Under the pieces are notes generated by a model that ran no database searches, had not been told where the DNA came from, and saw nothing but the letters and a program-made list of their open reading frames with translations. From contig JADJXF010000035.1 of assembly GCA_016715995.1 (NCBI GenBank), positions 1 through 21,503 of the forward strand: 21,503 bases of DNA, in the 5' to 3' direction. This DNA comes from Flavobacteriales bacterium (GTDB taxonomy: Bacteria > Bacteroidota > Bacteroidia > Flavobacteriales_F > PHOS-HE28). This document shows, piece after piece, positions 1-9,085 of this stretch (its first letter is position 1; the number at the start of each line of letters is the position of its first letter). The translations under genes were made by a program, and so were the position numbers.

Positions 1-2895
1 GTAAGCTTCCGGATGGCGACCTCAGGATGCAACTCAGACACAACACCAGACTCATCCATTTCAATGCTCACCCACGGCGGGTTCCCCACGATCACATCGA
101 AGCCATCGCGTTCCTTGAACACCTCGATGAACTCCAGTTGGTAGTGGAAGAAGCGGTAGGTGCGGGCATAGCGTTGCACCAACTCGGCGCGCTGGTTCTT
201 CCAGAGGCTCGTACGCTTCTCGGCGGCGAGGTAATGCACCACCACATCAGAAAAGGTGTCCTCCTTGCGGTAGGTGCTCAGGCTTAGTTGCCCTTCGTCC
301 TCTTCAAAAAGCTTGACCTGCTCTACTTCGGGCGCGAACTCGTCCTTGCCGGTGGTTAGCTCCTTCACGGTGCGCTTGGCGATGGCCGCTTCCACATCGA
401 AGTCCAGGATGCTCACCAGATCATTGTACCAGTCGCTGCGGGTGGGTAGCTCGGCGGCCTCGCGCATATCCCAGAACCACAGGGCGCACCAGTAGTCCAT
501 CACCAGCTTCAGCTTGTAGTAGGGCGCGTTGGTGGCGTTGCGGTTGGCGGCCAGCTTCTCCTTCTCGCTGTAGCTGTGCATCTCCAACTCGGGCGCATCC
601 AAGCCGAAGAACTGCCAGTTGCCCGCTGTTGCGCGGTTCACCTTGGCTTGGAAACGGTAGTGCTCCTCCAGCAGCTCATCCACCTTGTCGCAGATGGCGT
701 AGAGCTTCTGCAACTCGTTCTTGGAGATGGGCTGCATGAACTCCTTGCGCCACTCCTTTACGGCCTTATGCGCTTCGGGGTGCTCTTCTTTCAGCAGGGC
801 GATGTTGGCGTTGGTCACCATACCAGCATCGGGCAACAGGAAGTGGTAGATCTCCTTGCCGCTTCGTTGCAGCTTGCGCTGCACAGGCGTGTAGGCCAGG
901 TGGCGCGGTGCCTTCCCCACCATTCGGCTTGACCGATGGACTGTTCGGGCCTCCATGGGTTCGCTGCACCACCTCCTTCTCTTCGTACACACGCGCAGCC
1001 AGGCCCCCACCACGGCGTTACCGCAACCGAGGCGGTAGCCGAAGAAGGGCGTCTGCATGTCCTTGTGGATCACGTTCAGCCACAGGGAGAGCTTGCCCAG
1101 TTCCACGGCCGTGGGGTTCAAGTCCACGCCGTACACGTTGTTGGTGGCTATGTAGGCCTTGATCTTCTGCAGCTCTTCGCGGAACTGGTCAGGAGCCACC
1201 TTCTTCTTCAGTTCCTGCTGGCGGTAGAGCAGGTAGGCCTCGGCCAATTGGTCAATGGCCTCGTTGTGGAAGGCGGCGGCGCCCATGGCGGGCTCCAGGA
1301 TCTTCAGGTCCAGCAGGTCGCGGGCCTTCATCTCGCCCTTGTCCAGCCGTTCCAGGATGGGCTTCAGGGTGTACTTCACCGTGCATTCGGTGAGCACCTC
1401 GGGCGTGTAGTAGCTGGCGCTCTTCTGCCGGTCGCGCCCGCTGAGGCGGTAGATGAAGGTGCCCTCATGGATGATGCGCACTTCGTCGTTGGCCTCCGTG
1501 TACACCTCCAACGGCTCGTACACGCTGCCCAGCTGGTTGATGCCGAGGTTGGCATAGCTGATGCGGCCGCGTGCCTTGCCGCGCTGATGGCGCGAGAGGG
1601 AGAGCTGGCAGATCACATCCTGCCACACTTCATTACGCACCTTCACATCCTTCAGGTAGTGCAACTTGGCATCGTCGAAGAGCGGCGAGTCCAGGTGCCG
1701 TACGCGGAAGCTGCGCGTGTGTTCCTGTTTCTCGCGGTATCCCGTGCTCAAGAGGTGGAAGAGCCGCGTGATGGATTCGTGGAAGAAGTGCCCGTTGCGG
1801 CTACTGGCGTTGTTCAGCGGCACCTGCTCCAGGTCGCGCAGCATCTCCAGCGAATAGCCCTGCTCATACACGGGGTCGTTGGTGGGCAGCAATTCCAGGT
1901 CCGGTCGGCTTTCGGCGTAGAAGAGGAAGAGCAGCCGGTACACCATGTTGAGGCAGTCGTCCTTCAGCAGGGCGGCATCGATGGTCGAAAGGTCCTTGCC
2001 CTGCTGTTTCCAGTAGTACACGGTCTCGTTGGCGAGACTTTCCCACATGCATGACGCCCTCCTTCAGGTCCTTGGTCACCTCGTAGGCGCTCTTGTGGCT
2101 GTCCTCATCGAGCTGGTCCATCAGCACGATCTCCGCCTGGGGTGCCAATGCTTCCTTGGCCAGGAGGAAGTAGAACAGCGCGTAGTTCTCGCGCTCGATG
2201 GTGGCCTCAGAGAAGAGCTCCTCCAGATCGAAGCGCAGGTAGCTGCCCCGGAACCACTTCTCCTGTTCCAGCAGGTAGTATTGGTTGCCCGCGCAGAGCA
2301 GGATGTAGCGCGGCCGTTGGTGGGGATCAAGCAGGAAGAGCTCCGAGACGGCCTTGTTGATGACCATCGGCGAGATCTTCAGCCCTTCCGGCACGGTGAA
2401 CACGTTCTCCCACTGCACGCGGTGGTACTTCTGCGGCGGGCTTTGCTGCACCTCATCCTCCACATTGTACTGCTGCTCGAAAAGGCCATCGGGGTCCTCA
2501 TCGCCCTCCTTGATCAGGGCCTGCATCTCCATCACCATCATGTGTACCTGCTCGCCCCGGTACAGAATGTGGCGGATGGGCAGCACGTTCTTCTCGTCCA
2601 GATGGAAAAGGTCGCTGTACTGCGGCCGGTCGCCTTCGTAGCCCAGCGCATTCAGCACCAGGGTATGGAAGCGGTGCGTCTCGGTCACCTTATCCTTGGT
2701 GCGCAAGCGGTCCTCCAGGAGGCTGCGCTTGAACTTGAAGTAGGGGTCCTTCAGCGCGCTGATGCGCTTCTGGAAGTCCTTGCGCTCCTCAGCACCATGG
2801 CCGCACTTCTCCAGCACCTTCTTGCCGAAGTCCTCGTCGAAGTAGTTGGACGAGAAGAACTCACCGATGTTTGTAATGGACTTCAGCATGCTCAC
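1..2895 (-). CDS. Large Eco57I-type N6-adenine DNA methyltransferase (DrmMI-like), C-terminus beyond window
   Basis: The frame shows the order typical of large gamma-class adenine methyltransferases: an N-terminal region with a 'PRYILLCAGNQYYLLE' strand, a 'SASYYTPEVL' segment near base 1400, an S-adenosylmethionine motif I 'ILEPAMGAAAF' near 1265-1300, 'YGVDLNPTAVELGKLSLWLN' just after it, and the catalytic motif IV 'NPPW' at 72-83. Motifs I and IV are about 400 residues apart, so the protein is much larger than a simple methylase; at least 960 residues are visible and the C-terminus lies off the left edge. Start is GTG at 2895, overlapping the helicase stop as GTGA; ATG at 2889 is an alternative. 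The frame slips near 2040 and at least once between 900 and 1010, yet conserved sequence resumes each time. It would methylate adenine to mark self DNA. Pairing with a SNF2 helicase resembles class 1 DISARM drmMI; a type IIG-like or other role is possible. Confidence 0.9.
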
Positions 2896-5752
2896 CCCAT
2901 GTTGAAGAATACGGACACCACTTTCAAGTAGGGTTCCTGTTTCAGTGAAGTGAGGTTCCTTGTAGTACTCGCTGCTGGTGCTGAGGATGGTCTCGATCTC
3001 GCGCTCCTCCTTTTCGACGGCTCTTCACGAAGCCGCTCATGGTCTGCTCGGCGAAGTCCAGTTCCAGTTGGTCCTGGGCATCCCTCGCCAGTTCTTCAGG
3101 TGTTCCTCATAAGCAGCAGGTCTTTTCCATCTGCATGCCCTTCCGCTCCTGGAATTGCTGCATGTACATCTGGCGGCCCCACTTCACCACCTTGGGCAGC
3201 AGGTCCTTCAGGGTAACCAGGGTGTCCTCCTCCACAGCTTGGGTCTGCAAGGGGCGGTCTACGCCGTAGTCCTCCACGAACTTCCGGAGCGCAATCGGTT
3301 GTTCGGTGAAAGCCCCTTCCATGGTCACCGGCACCACGAAGAACTCGCTGATCGCCTGCCCGAGGTTGTTGGCCACTTGCCCTTGCACCACGAACCACGC
3401 GGTGTTCTTCGGCAGCTGTGAAAGTCGGGCCACCAGTGCGACGTCCTTGTCCACGCTCGCTTCCAACTTGGTGAGGAAGTAGCGCACCACCGGGTGCAGT
3501 TCGTACAGCACTTGGAACTTCGCCCATTCGCCCTTCTTCTTGCGCGCCTGGGCAATGGCGTTCTGCACGGTGGCCTTGTCCAGGGATAAGCGGTAGACCT
3601 CGTTCACGTTTGGGCGCGCTTCCCTCGGCAGGTCGTACAGCACGCGGCTCAGTTCCTTGGTGTTGCGGATCTCCAAGTAGGTGTCGTCGATAAACTCCAC
3701 CTCACCTGCACCAACGCCGCCATCGGTGCGCAGCTGGTCAAAGAGGTCGCGGTAGAAGGCGGACTCACCGGCATAGAGGGAGAAGCCGGTATCGATGGGC
3801 TGCTCTACCACCTTCGTGGTGGTCACATCGCTTTCGCCACCGAAGAGCATATCGAGATCGAAGTCCGGGGAGTCCAACAGGCCTTCATCACCCTTTTCAA
3901 TGGCCTTCTGTACCTTCCTTTCCTCGCGCTCCACGTCGTAGAGCTTCATTACGGAACCGGCATCGCCGAGCGCCTTGTACACCTCCTCTTCCTTCTTGGT
4001 AAGCTTCTCAATGATGTGCAGGTCGGTCTTCAGTCCCTTCGTTTCGGAAGCTGCAACGAGGTAGTGGATGTAGGGGATGTTCTTCTGCCCGTAACGGTCG
4101 ATACGCCCGTTCCGCTGCTCCAGGGTGATCAGCGACCACGGGATGTCGTAGTTGAACATGGTGTTGCAGAAGAAGTGCAGGTTCACGCCTTGTGAGCCTG
4201 CATCCGAAGAGAGCAGCAAGCGGACGGTGGAATCCTCCTTGCCGAAATCCTCGATCACCTCTTGCTGTACCACATCGGTCAATCCACCACCGGTGAACTC
4301 CGCAATGGCGGCTGCATCCAAACCAAGGTCTTCCGTGAGGCGTTTCTTCAGGTAGGTGATCGTGTCGATGCGCTCCGCGAAGATCACGATGCGCTGGTCC
4401 TTCTTGCCGCCCTTCCACTTCAACTTCTTCAGGCGCTCAACCAGGGCCGTGTACTTCGAGTCGTGCCCTTGGTCGAGGATGGCGTTCACCTGCTTCAGCA
4501 AACTCTGCAAGGCATCGAGGTTGGAGCGAATGCCCTCTTCATCGCGCCCTGCGGTGCGTACACGTTCCATGCGGCGTTCGATGGTCGCCTTCGCCGCAGC
4601 GGGGGAAGACATGTAGGCCTTGAACAAGCCGATGGCGAAGAGCAGATCGTTCTTGGCCTTCTTGCTGCCATCCTCGCCCACCTTCTTCAAGCTGGCCAGC
4701 GACTCATACTTGATCTCCTGTTGCTCGGCCATCAGCGCCTCCTCGGCCGGATGCAACTTGGTGCGCAGCGGAATGATCTCGCGGTCCTGGAACTGCGCCC
4801 GCACCCTGTCGTCCAGGATGTGCTGCTTGAAGCGGCGCACGTAGTACTTCTCCACATCCGCCTTCGTGTACTCCCCACTGCGCGGAATAGCGGTGGGCTC
4901 GATCATGCGGATCAGGTTCGCGAAGCTCTGCTTGCGACCATTGTGCGGCGTGGCCGAGGTTAGCACCAGCGATTCGCACTTTGTGGAGAGGAACTGCGCG
5001 AGGTCACCACGTTGGCTACTGCTGTTCGCCACCGTGTGGCACTCATCGATCACGATGATGTCCCAATGCGATCGCTCGATGTAGTGCCGGAACTTGGCAT
5101 TGTTCTTCAGCGTGTCGATGGACACGATGGTCTTGTCGTAGAAGTCGAACGGGTTCTTGTTGCTCGGCAGTTCGGCCTTTATCTGGGCGATCCCCTGCGA
5201 ATCCAGCCGCACCAACGGAATGGCGAAGCGGTTCCACATCTCCTGCTGGAACTGTCCCAGGATGGACTTCAGCGCGAGTACCATGATGCGCTTGCCCTTT
5301 CCCCGCTTGATCAGCTCGGCCAGGAAGATCCCGACCTCGATGGTCTTACCCAAGCCCACACCGTCGGCGATCAGGATGCGCGGCCGTGGCAAGTCGAAGG
5401 CCTTCAGCGTAGGGTCCAGCTGGTAGTGCGCCATATCGAACGCCGCCTTGTGCGCGATGTTGATCCGGTCGCTGTAGCTGCTGCTGTTCCGCAGGTGCGT
5501 CTCCAGGAAGAGCTTGGTCTTGCGGTAGCCGTGGTCGTTGTCGGCTTGCAATTCCGTGTTCACGGGGTCCAGCACCCGGATGTCGGAATCAAGCCGTGTG
5601 TCGAACTTGAAACGCTTGCCCTTCACCAGTTCACTGATGCCCTCGACATCGAGCACATAGGTGCCGCCATCCTCCTCCGCCTTTGTTATGAGGAAGTCCT
5701 CACCACGCGCGGTGATGCGGATGCCGGGGACGAAGGAGGTTGTAGTACTCAT
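2892..5752 (-). CDS. SNF2-family (DrmD/HepA-like) DEAD-box ATPase/helicase
   Basis: A superfamily 2 ATPase with both RecA-like lobes: Walker A 'DGVGLGKT' near residues 130-137, motif II 'DECH' near 237, motif III 'SATPHNG' near 267, and motif VI 'QRNGRIDRYGQ' near 547-556. The last is typical of SNF2/HepA translocases. The N-terminal 100 residues and the long C-terminus match no domain I can name. ATG at 5752 lies 2 bases after the DUF262 stop; a TTG at 5758 would overlap it. The clean frame ends at 3107, but conserved-looking sequence continues through three small slips (about 3115, 3015 and 2965) to 'VVSVFFNMG' and a TGA at 2892, giving about 950 residues. That stop overlaps the methyltransferase start, so the two are probably translationally coupled. 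Role inferred: DNA translocation in an anti-phage restriction system, as DrmD does in class 1 DISARM. Confidence 0.93.
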
Positions 5753-5754
5753 CG

Positions 5755-7552
5755 TCAAACCGTACCCATCGAGTCAGTAAAGGTGGTCGTCTTTCGCTCC
5801 ACTCCTAGTACGTCGCAAAGCTTCGCTTTCATGATACGCTTCCGTGCATCGTAGAAACCAACAAAGTCGCCAAACTCGACCGATGTGCCCTCAGGGATGA
5901 AGTGCTGCTGCATATACACGTTGCGGTCATGTGCTGCCGGATAGACCGTGGTGAGCCAAGTACCGAACATTGTAGCGCTCTTCTCCATGTTCTCTGCGGC
6001 TTCAAGCAGCTGGAGGTTCGCAAGGAGGTTAAAGCGTTCCAAATACTCCTTGCGTAAGCCTGCATCATCAATGCCCTGTGCTTTGAGTTTACGAGCCTGG
6101 AAGAACTTCTGCGGATGCATGTGATCCTGGTGATACCTGAAATTCTGATTCAGCCCGGTGTAGAGCATGACCAAGGCGCTATTGGTAAGCGGCTTGCCAT
6201 ACTCCAAGGTGAACAAGTTCTCTACATCATCATCCGTGAATGCGATCGACTTATTCGTTCCCTTGTAGTGATCGAGGATGGCTTGCAATGGGAACCCCTC
6301 CGTGCTATCCGCTATCAACCGGCGATAGACTGGATAGAGAGCGTCCGGTGTACCGCCGAAGATCTTCTTCAGCAGAGCGCGGCATAGCCATTCCTTCAGT
6401 TTTGCGCGGTCAGCGGCATGTGTTCCCGAAGTGACGTAGGCCTCAGAAAAACCCTTGTTCAGGAGATAGTAAGCTATGGGGATGACCGCGTTATAGGACG
6501 TGAGTGAATCTCGGTTGAAGCCAAAACGTGCGATCAGATTGACCGCGGTTCTTATGGCGCCTGAGATACGGTCCCAGCGCTCCTCGATCTTCAGCATGTT
6601 CTCCTTCGTGAAGTTGTCCACCTTGAACTTCACATCGGCAAAATCGCCAAGAACGAGACAGGACTTGAGCACGAAGTCCTTGTTGAAATCGAATCCATCG
6701 CCCAAGCGATTGATCTCATCCACAAAGCGGTGGATCTCCTCCCGAGCATCCAACTCATTCCATTGGGCAGTGGCCACGGAAAGCAGGAGGTCAGAATAGC
6801 TGAGCTTGGTGCCCCCACTGTTCGTGCGGATGAAGATCTGGAGCACCTTGTCCAGTTCCTCGCCGACTTCCAAGTAGTAGCTGATGGTCCCTTTTTGATG
6901 AATGGTATTGAACAGCCGGGTCAATGCGTTCAGGGCGAACATCGATTCTCTCTGTCCGAAGCGGCTCGTGTCGGTGAGTCCATTGGTCATCAGGTAGCTC
7001 ATCCACCTGGCTAAGGTCAGTGAGGTCCAGGACATGGCTCACCCTGTACCAATATGCTCCTTCCCCTGGTGCCGTTTCGTCATCCGTCAGGAAGCGGAAG
7101 TCATACTCCATCTCAAGGTCATCCGCAGGTCTGAGCAGGTTCAAGTAGAGGTGCTTCTTGGGAAAAGCGTTCGGTTTGTCCCAACGCAGATAGGGCAGCT
7201 TCTTTGCATAAGACCCTCGCAACGCGATGTACAGCGAGGTCAGCCGTTGCTGGCCATCAAGGATGGCGGTCACATCCTCATCATCCGGCAGATCCGCCTT
7301 GGTATTGTGCGTGGCGTCCTTCTCGTGGTAGTCCCTCAGAAAATAGTAGAACTCGAAGTCTCTGATCTTCGACTTCTCCACCTTCCAGAACAAAAAGGTG
7401 TTGATGGGGTAGTCCCGCATCAGCGAATCGAAGAGCTTCTCGATCTGCTCCGGCACCCAGACGAATTCCCGCTGGATGGAAGGCATGACATACTTCCGCT
7501 TATGGATGTTGTCCATTGCGGCCTTGATGGTGATGGGGGTTTGGTAGGACAT
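5755..7552 (-). CDS. DUF262 / GmrSD-like protein with HNH-type (DUF1524-like) C-terminus
   Basis: The N-terminus carries the DUF262 hallmarks 'MPSIQREFVW' (residues 23-32) and 'ILDGQQRLTSLY' (97-108), a ParB-like fold that in GmrS binds and hydrolyses NTP. Near residue 475 the motif 'HQDHMHP' (6112-6132) followed by 'NLLANLQLL' and 'N-x-x-K' matches the DUF1524/HNH-like part seen in GmrD and fused GmrSD enzymes. At about 598 residues the length fits a fused type IV enzyme, a family that cleaves modified phage DNA. One base slip near 6990-7000 splits it into two frames; the halves join naturally at 'ELP-LMTNGLTD'. ATG at 7552 is chosen because DUF262 homology begins there and because it overlaps an upstream stop as TAATG. 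The stop lies 2 bases before the helicase ATG, so it probably heads the helicase-methyltransferase operon. Nuclease function is inferred from family. Confidence 0.9.
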
Positions 7553-7685
7553 TACCAGAATCGTTTGGTTGGAACACTCACCCCACAGGAAGCATGGCTC
7601 AATGGCCAATTATCGCTGATGGGGTCTTGGGGATCAAAGTACCGCTCTTCTATCAATTCTTCCTCATTGATAACAGGAGGAACAT
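7552..7685 (-). CDS. Possible 44-residue small protein upstream of the DUF262 gene (needs one-base correction)
   Basis: An open frame ending 'GVSVPTKRFW' stops with a TAA whose last base is the A of the DUF262 ATG (TAATG), a normal arrangement for coupled genes. The sequence ('NEEELIEERYFDPQDP') is charged and protein-like. The frame has no ATG as written. However, adding one T to the TT after the ATG at 7685 would give a 44-residue protein starting MFPPVINEEE; homopolymer slips of that kind are common in this window. It could be a small accessory or antitoxin-like partner, or the remnant C-terminus of a lost gene. I do not recognise the family. Confidence 0.35.
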
Positions 7686-8075
7686 AGCGGCCGAATACAA
7701 CGCTGCAAGCCCCGACGATCGTCGGGGCCTGCAGCCTGCGGTTCGGTGTCTCACTCAGCGCTTTGGCGCTGGCGGGTTGTTACCCCGCTTGGGTCCGGAG
7801 GGCAAGCCAGTCTTGCTGGGGCCGTTCGGGGCGCGGTTCGCGGGCTTCCCCCGCCTTTGTTGCCGCCGCCTTGGTTTCCCCCGCCTTTCGTAGCGAAGAT
7901 CGGGGCTGACGAAGCGTGGATCATCGCATGTACTTTGACTGCACTGGTCGTTTTCATCGGTTAATTGTTTGTGGGCGGAGCCCGTTGTCATTTCGCCATT
8001 CTCTTTTCGCTCGTTCTCAATCCCGCCAAGGACACGCGGTGTTCCAAGCGAGCATGCGGGGCAGTTGATCCAGTG
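7686..8075. other. Non-coding gap between the viperin and the DUF262 operon
   Basis: I see no convincing gene here. The gap holds the palindrome at 7709-7728, small hairpins at 7757-7770 (AGCGC/GCGCT) and 7802-7816 (GCAAG/CTTGC), and a short imperfect repeat around 7847-7888 in which TTCCCCCGCCTTT occurs twice. Minus-strand frames over it give Gly/Asn-rich or Arg/Pro-rich low-complexity peptides without credible starts. It separates viperin from the downstream operon and may contain that operon's promoter, but I could not assign one. Confidence 0.5.
7709..7728. repeat. Perfect 20-bp palindrome
   Basis: GCCCCGACGATCGTCGGGGC is a perfect inverted repeat. Imperfect pairing extends outward (TGCA on both sides with one mismatch). 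It could be a terminator-like hairpin, although there is no U-tract on either side. It could also be an extragenic palindrome or a protein binding site. Confidence 0.85.
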
Positions 8076-8967
8076 CTACATGCTTGTTGAGTTTGGGTTG
8101 GTTGCTACGCCCTGCCACTCCCACATGCCCCCTCGCTCCTCGAATTTCCCTTCGTCATAGGCCATCTGCTGGATGGCGAGGGGAACCCCCACCTCCAGGA
8201 TCGGCAGGCTGTATCGGTGCGTGCCTTCGGCGTTGTCGAAGAAGCGGCCAGCCGGGTCCACCATCACGTAGCTGCCGCGCACTTGTGCATTGGTCTCGGG
8301 CACGATGCGCGTGATGTCGGCCAGCTGCGCATGGCGCCGCACGAAAGCATCGAACTGCGATTCGGTCACCACCAGGTCATCGATGCGTTCGTCGTTCTGG
8401 CCGATGATCGGCAAGGCTTGCAGCAGCTTCCAGCGCTCCGGCTGTGCGTAGCGGATGAAGCTGTTAAGGTCCTCCTTCCAGTTGCGGCCGTTCACCACGG
8501 TGTTCAGCTTCAAGCGATAGCCGTGGGCCTTCACGCGGTCCACCAGGTCGCAGTAGGCGTCAGCGGTGAATGGCTTGCGGCCCGTGATCGCACGACCAAT
8601 CGTCAAGTTGGTCTGCTCATTCAGGCTGTCGATGCTGAGCGCGACCCAATCCAAGTGCGGCCGCAGGCTGCTCAGATAATCATCCGTGAGGCGACTCCCG
8701 TTGGTGACGATCATGGTCGTCATGCCAGCCTCCTTGGCAGCGTGGATCAACTCGGGCAGCCAGGGGCAGAGGGGTGGGCTCGCCTCCTGCGAAATTGATC
8801 TTCTGGAAGCCGTGGGCGGCCAGTTGGCGCACCACGTCGATAGCCTGCTCCTTGGGCAGATGTCCCTTGGGGAGGATGCTGCGCTTCACGTCATGGAACG
8901 TGGCGTAGCAGAATTTGCAGCGCATGTTGCAGGGCTGCCAGAGGTGGAAATTGACGGAGGGGATCAT
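8076..8967 (-). CDS. Prokaryotic viperin (antiviral radical SAM enzyme)
   Basis: Viperins use a [4Fe-4S] cluster and S-adenosylmethionine to convert nucleoside triphosphates (CTP, and GTP or UTP in prokaryotic members) into 3'-deoxy-3',4'-didehydro chain terminators that block phage transcription. Visible hallmarks are 'SVNFHLWQPCNMRCKFC' (cluster cysteines 13, 17 and 20), 'NFAGGEPT' (58-65), 'VTNGSRL', 'VALSIDS', 'LKLNTVVNGRNWKEDL', 'ERWKLLQALPIIGQND' (178-192, the counterpart of RWKVFQ in animal viperin) and 'SYVMVDPAGRFFDN' near the C-terminus. The 296-residue length fits. One extra base in a C-run near 8771-8774 splits the frame; without it the protein reads 'GGEPTLCPWLPELIHAAKEA'. ATG at 8967 starts right before the core; no Shine-Dalgarno is apparent. 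It lies downstream of a LytTR regulator on the same strand and upstream of the restriction-type operon. Another radical SAM function is unlikely. Confidence 0.92.
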
Positions 8968-8968
8968 G

Positions 8969-8994
8969 GCTTCGGGCTGTTTCGTTGCCGAAGC
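8969..8994 (-). promoter_or_regulatory. Hairpin immediately before the viperin start codon
   Basis: On the mRNA strand GCTTCGG pairs perfectly with CCGAAGC across a 12-base loop, and the 3' arm ends one base before the ATG. A structure here could hinder ribosome entry. This is a short stem and may be coincidental; a regulatory role is inference. Confidence 0.35.
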
Positions 8995-9044
8995 TGTTCC
9001 CACTGCCATGCCTAAACCCAACCCAGAGGCATGAGAACCCCTGT

Positions 9045-9073
9045 AGAGGAATAAGAGCGGCTTCGAGAGGAAT
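9045..9073 (-). promoter_or_regulatory. Candidate LytTR operator upstream of viperin
   Basis: AGAGGAAT (ATTCCTCT on the transcribed sense) occurs at 9045-9052 and again at 9066-9073, exactly 21 bases apart, in the 118-base gap between the LytTR regulator stop and the viperin ATG. LytTR-domain regulators bind direct repeats about two helical turns apart, and a gene for such a regulator lies next door. The core does not match the published AlgR/AgrA-type consensus closely, so binding is a hypothesis. Confidence 0.4.
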
Positions 9074-9085
9074 GAAGGCGTCGCG

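Noticed and set aside
936..2054. Long plus-strand open frame of 372 codons
   Set aside because: It is antisense to the methyltransferase, rich in Val/Leu/His/Gln as expected for the complement of a high-GC gene, and matches no family. The minus strand carries clear methyltransferase motifs.
2029..2931. Plus-strand open frame of 300 codons
   Set aside because: Antisense shadow of the methyltransferase N-terminal half, with the same His/Val/Leu-rich composition.
7751..7991. Two overlapping minus-strand frames between viperin and DUF262, Gly/Asn- or Arg/Pro-rich
   Set aside because: Low-complexity translation of G/C-rich DNA, no domain, no credible start context, and two frames equally open.
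7686..8075. Integron attC site or transposon end
   Set aside because: I looked for RYYYAAC/GTTRRRY core sites and for flanking target duplications and found none that match. No integrase or transposase gene is in the window.
9007..9033. Inverted repeat CATGCC/GGCATG upstream of viperin
   Set aside because: Only six base pairs with a 15-base loop; too weak to call a terminator or operator on its own.
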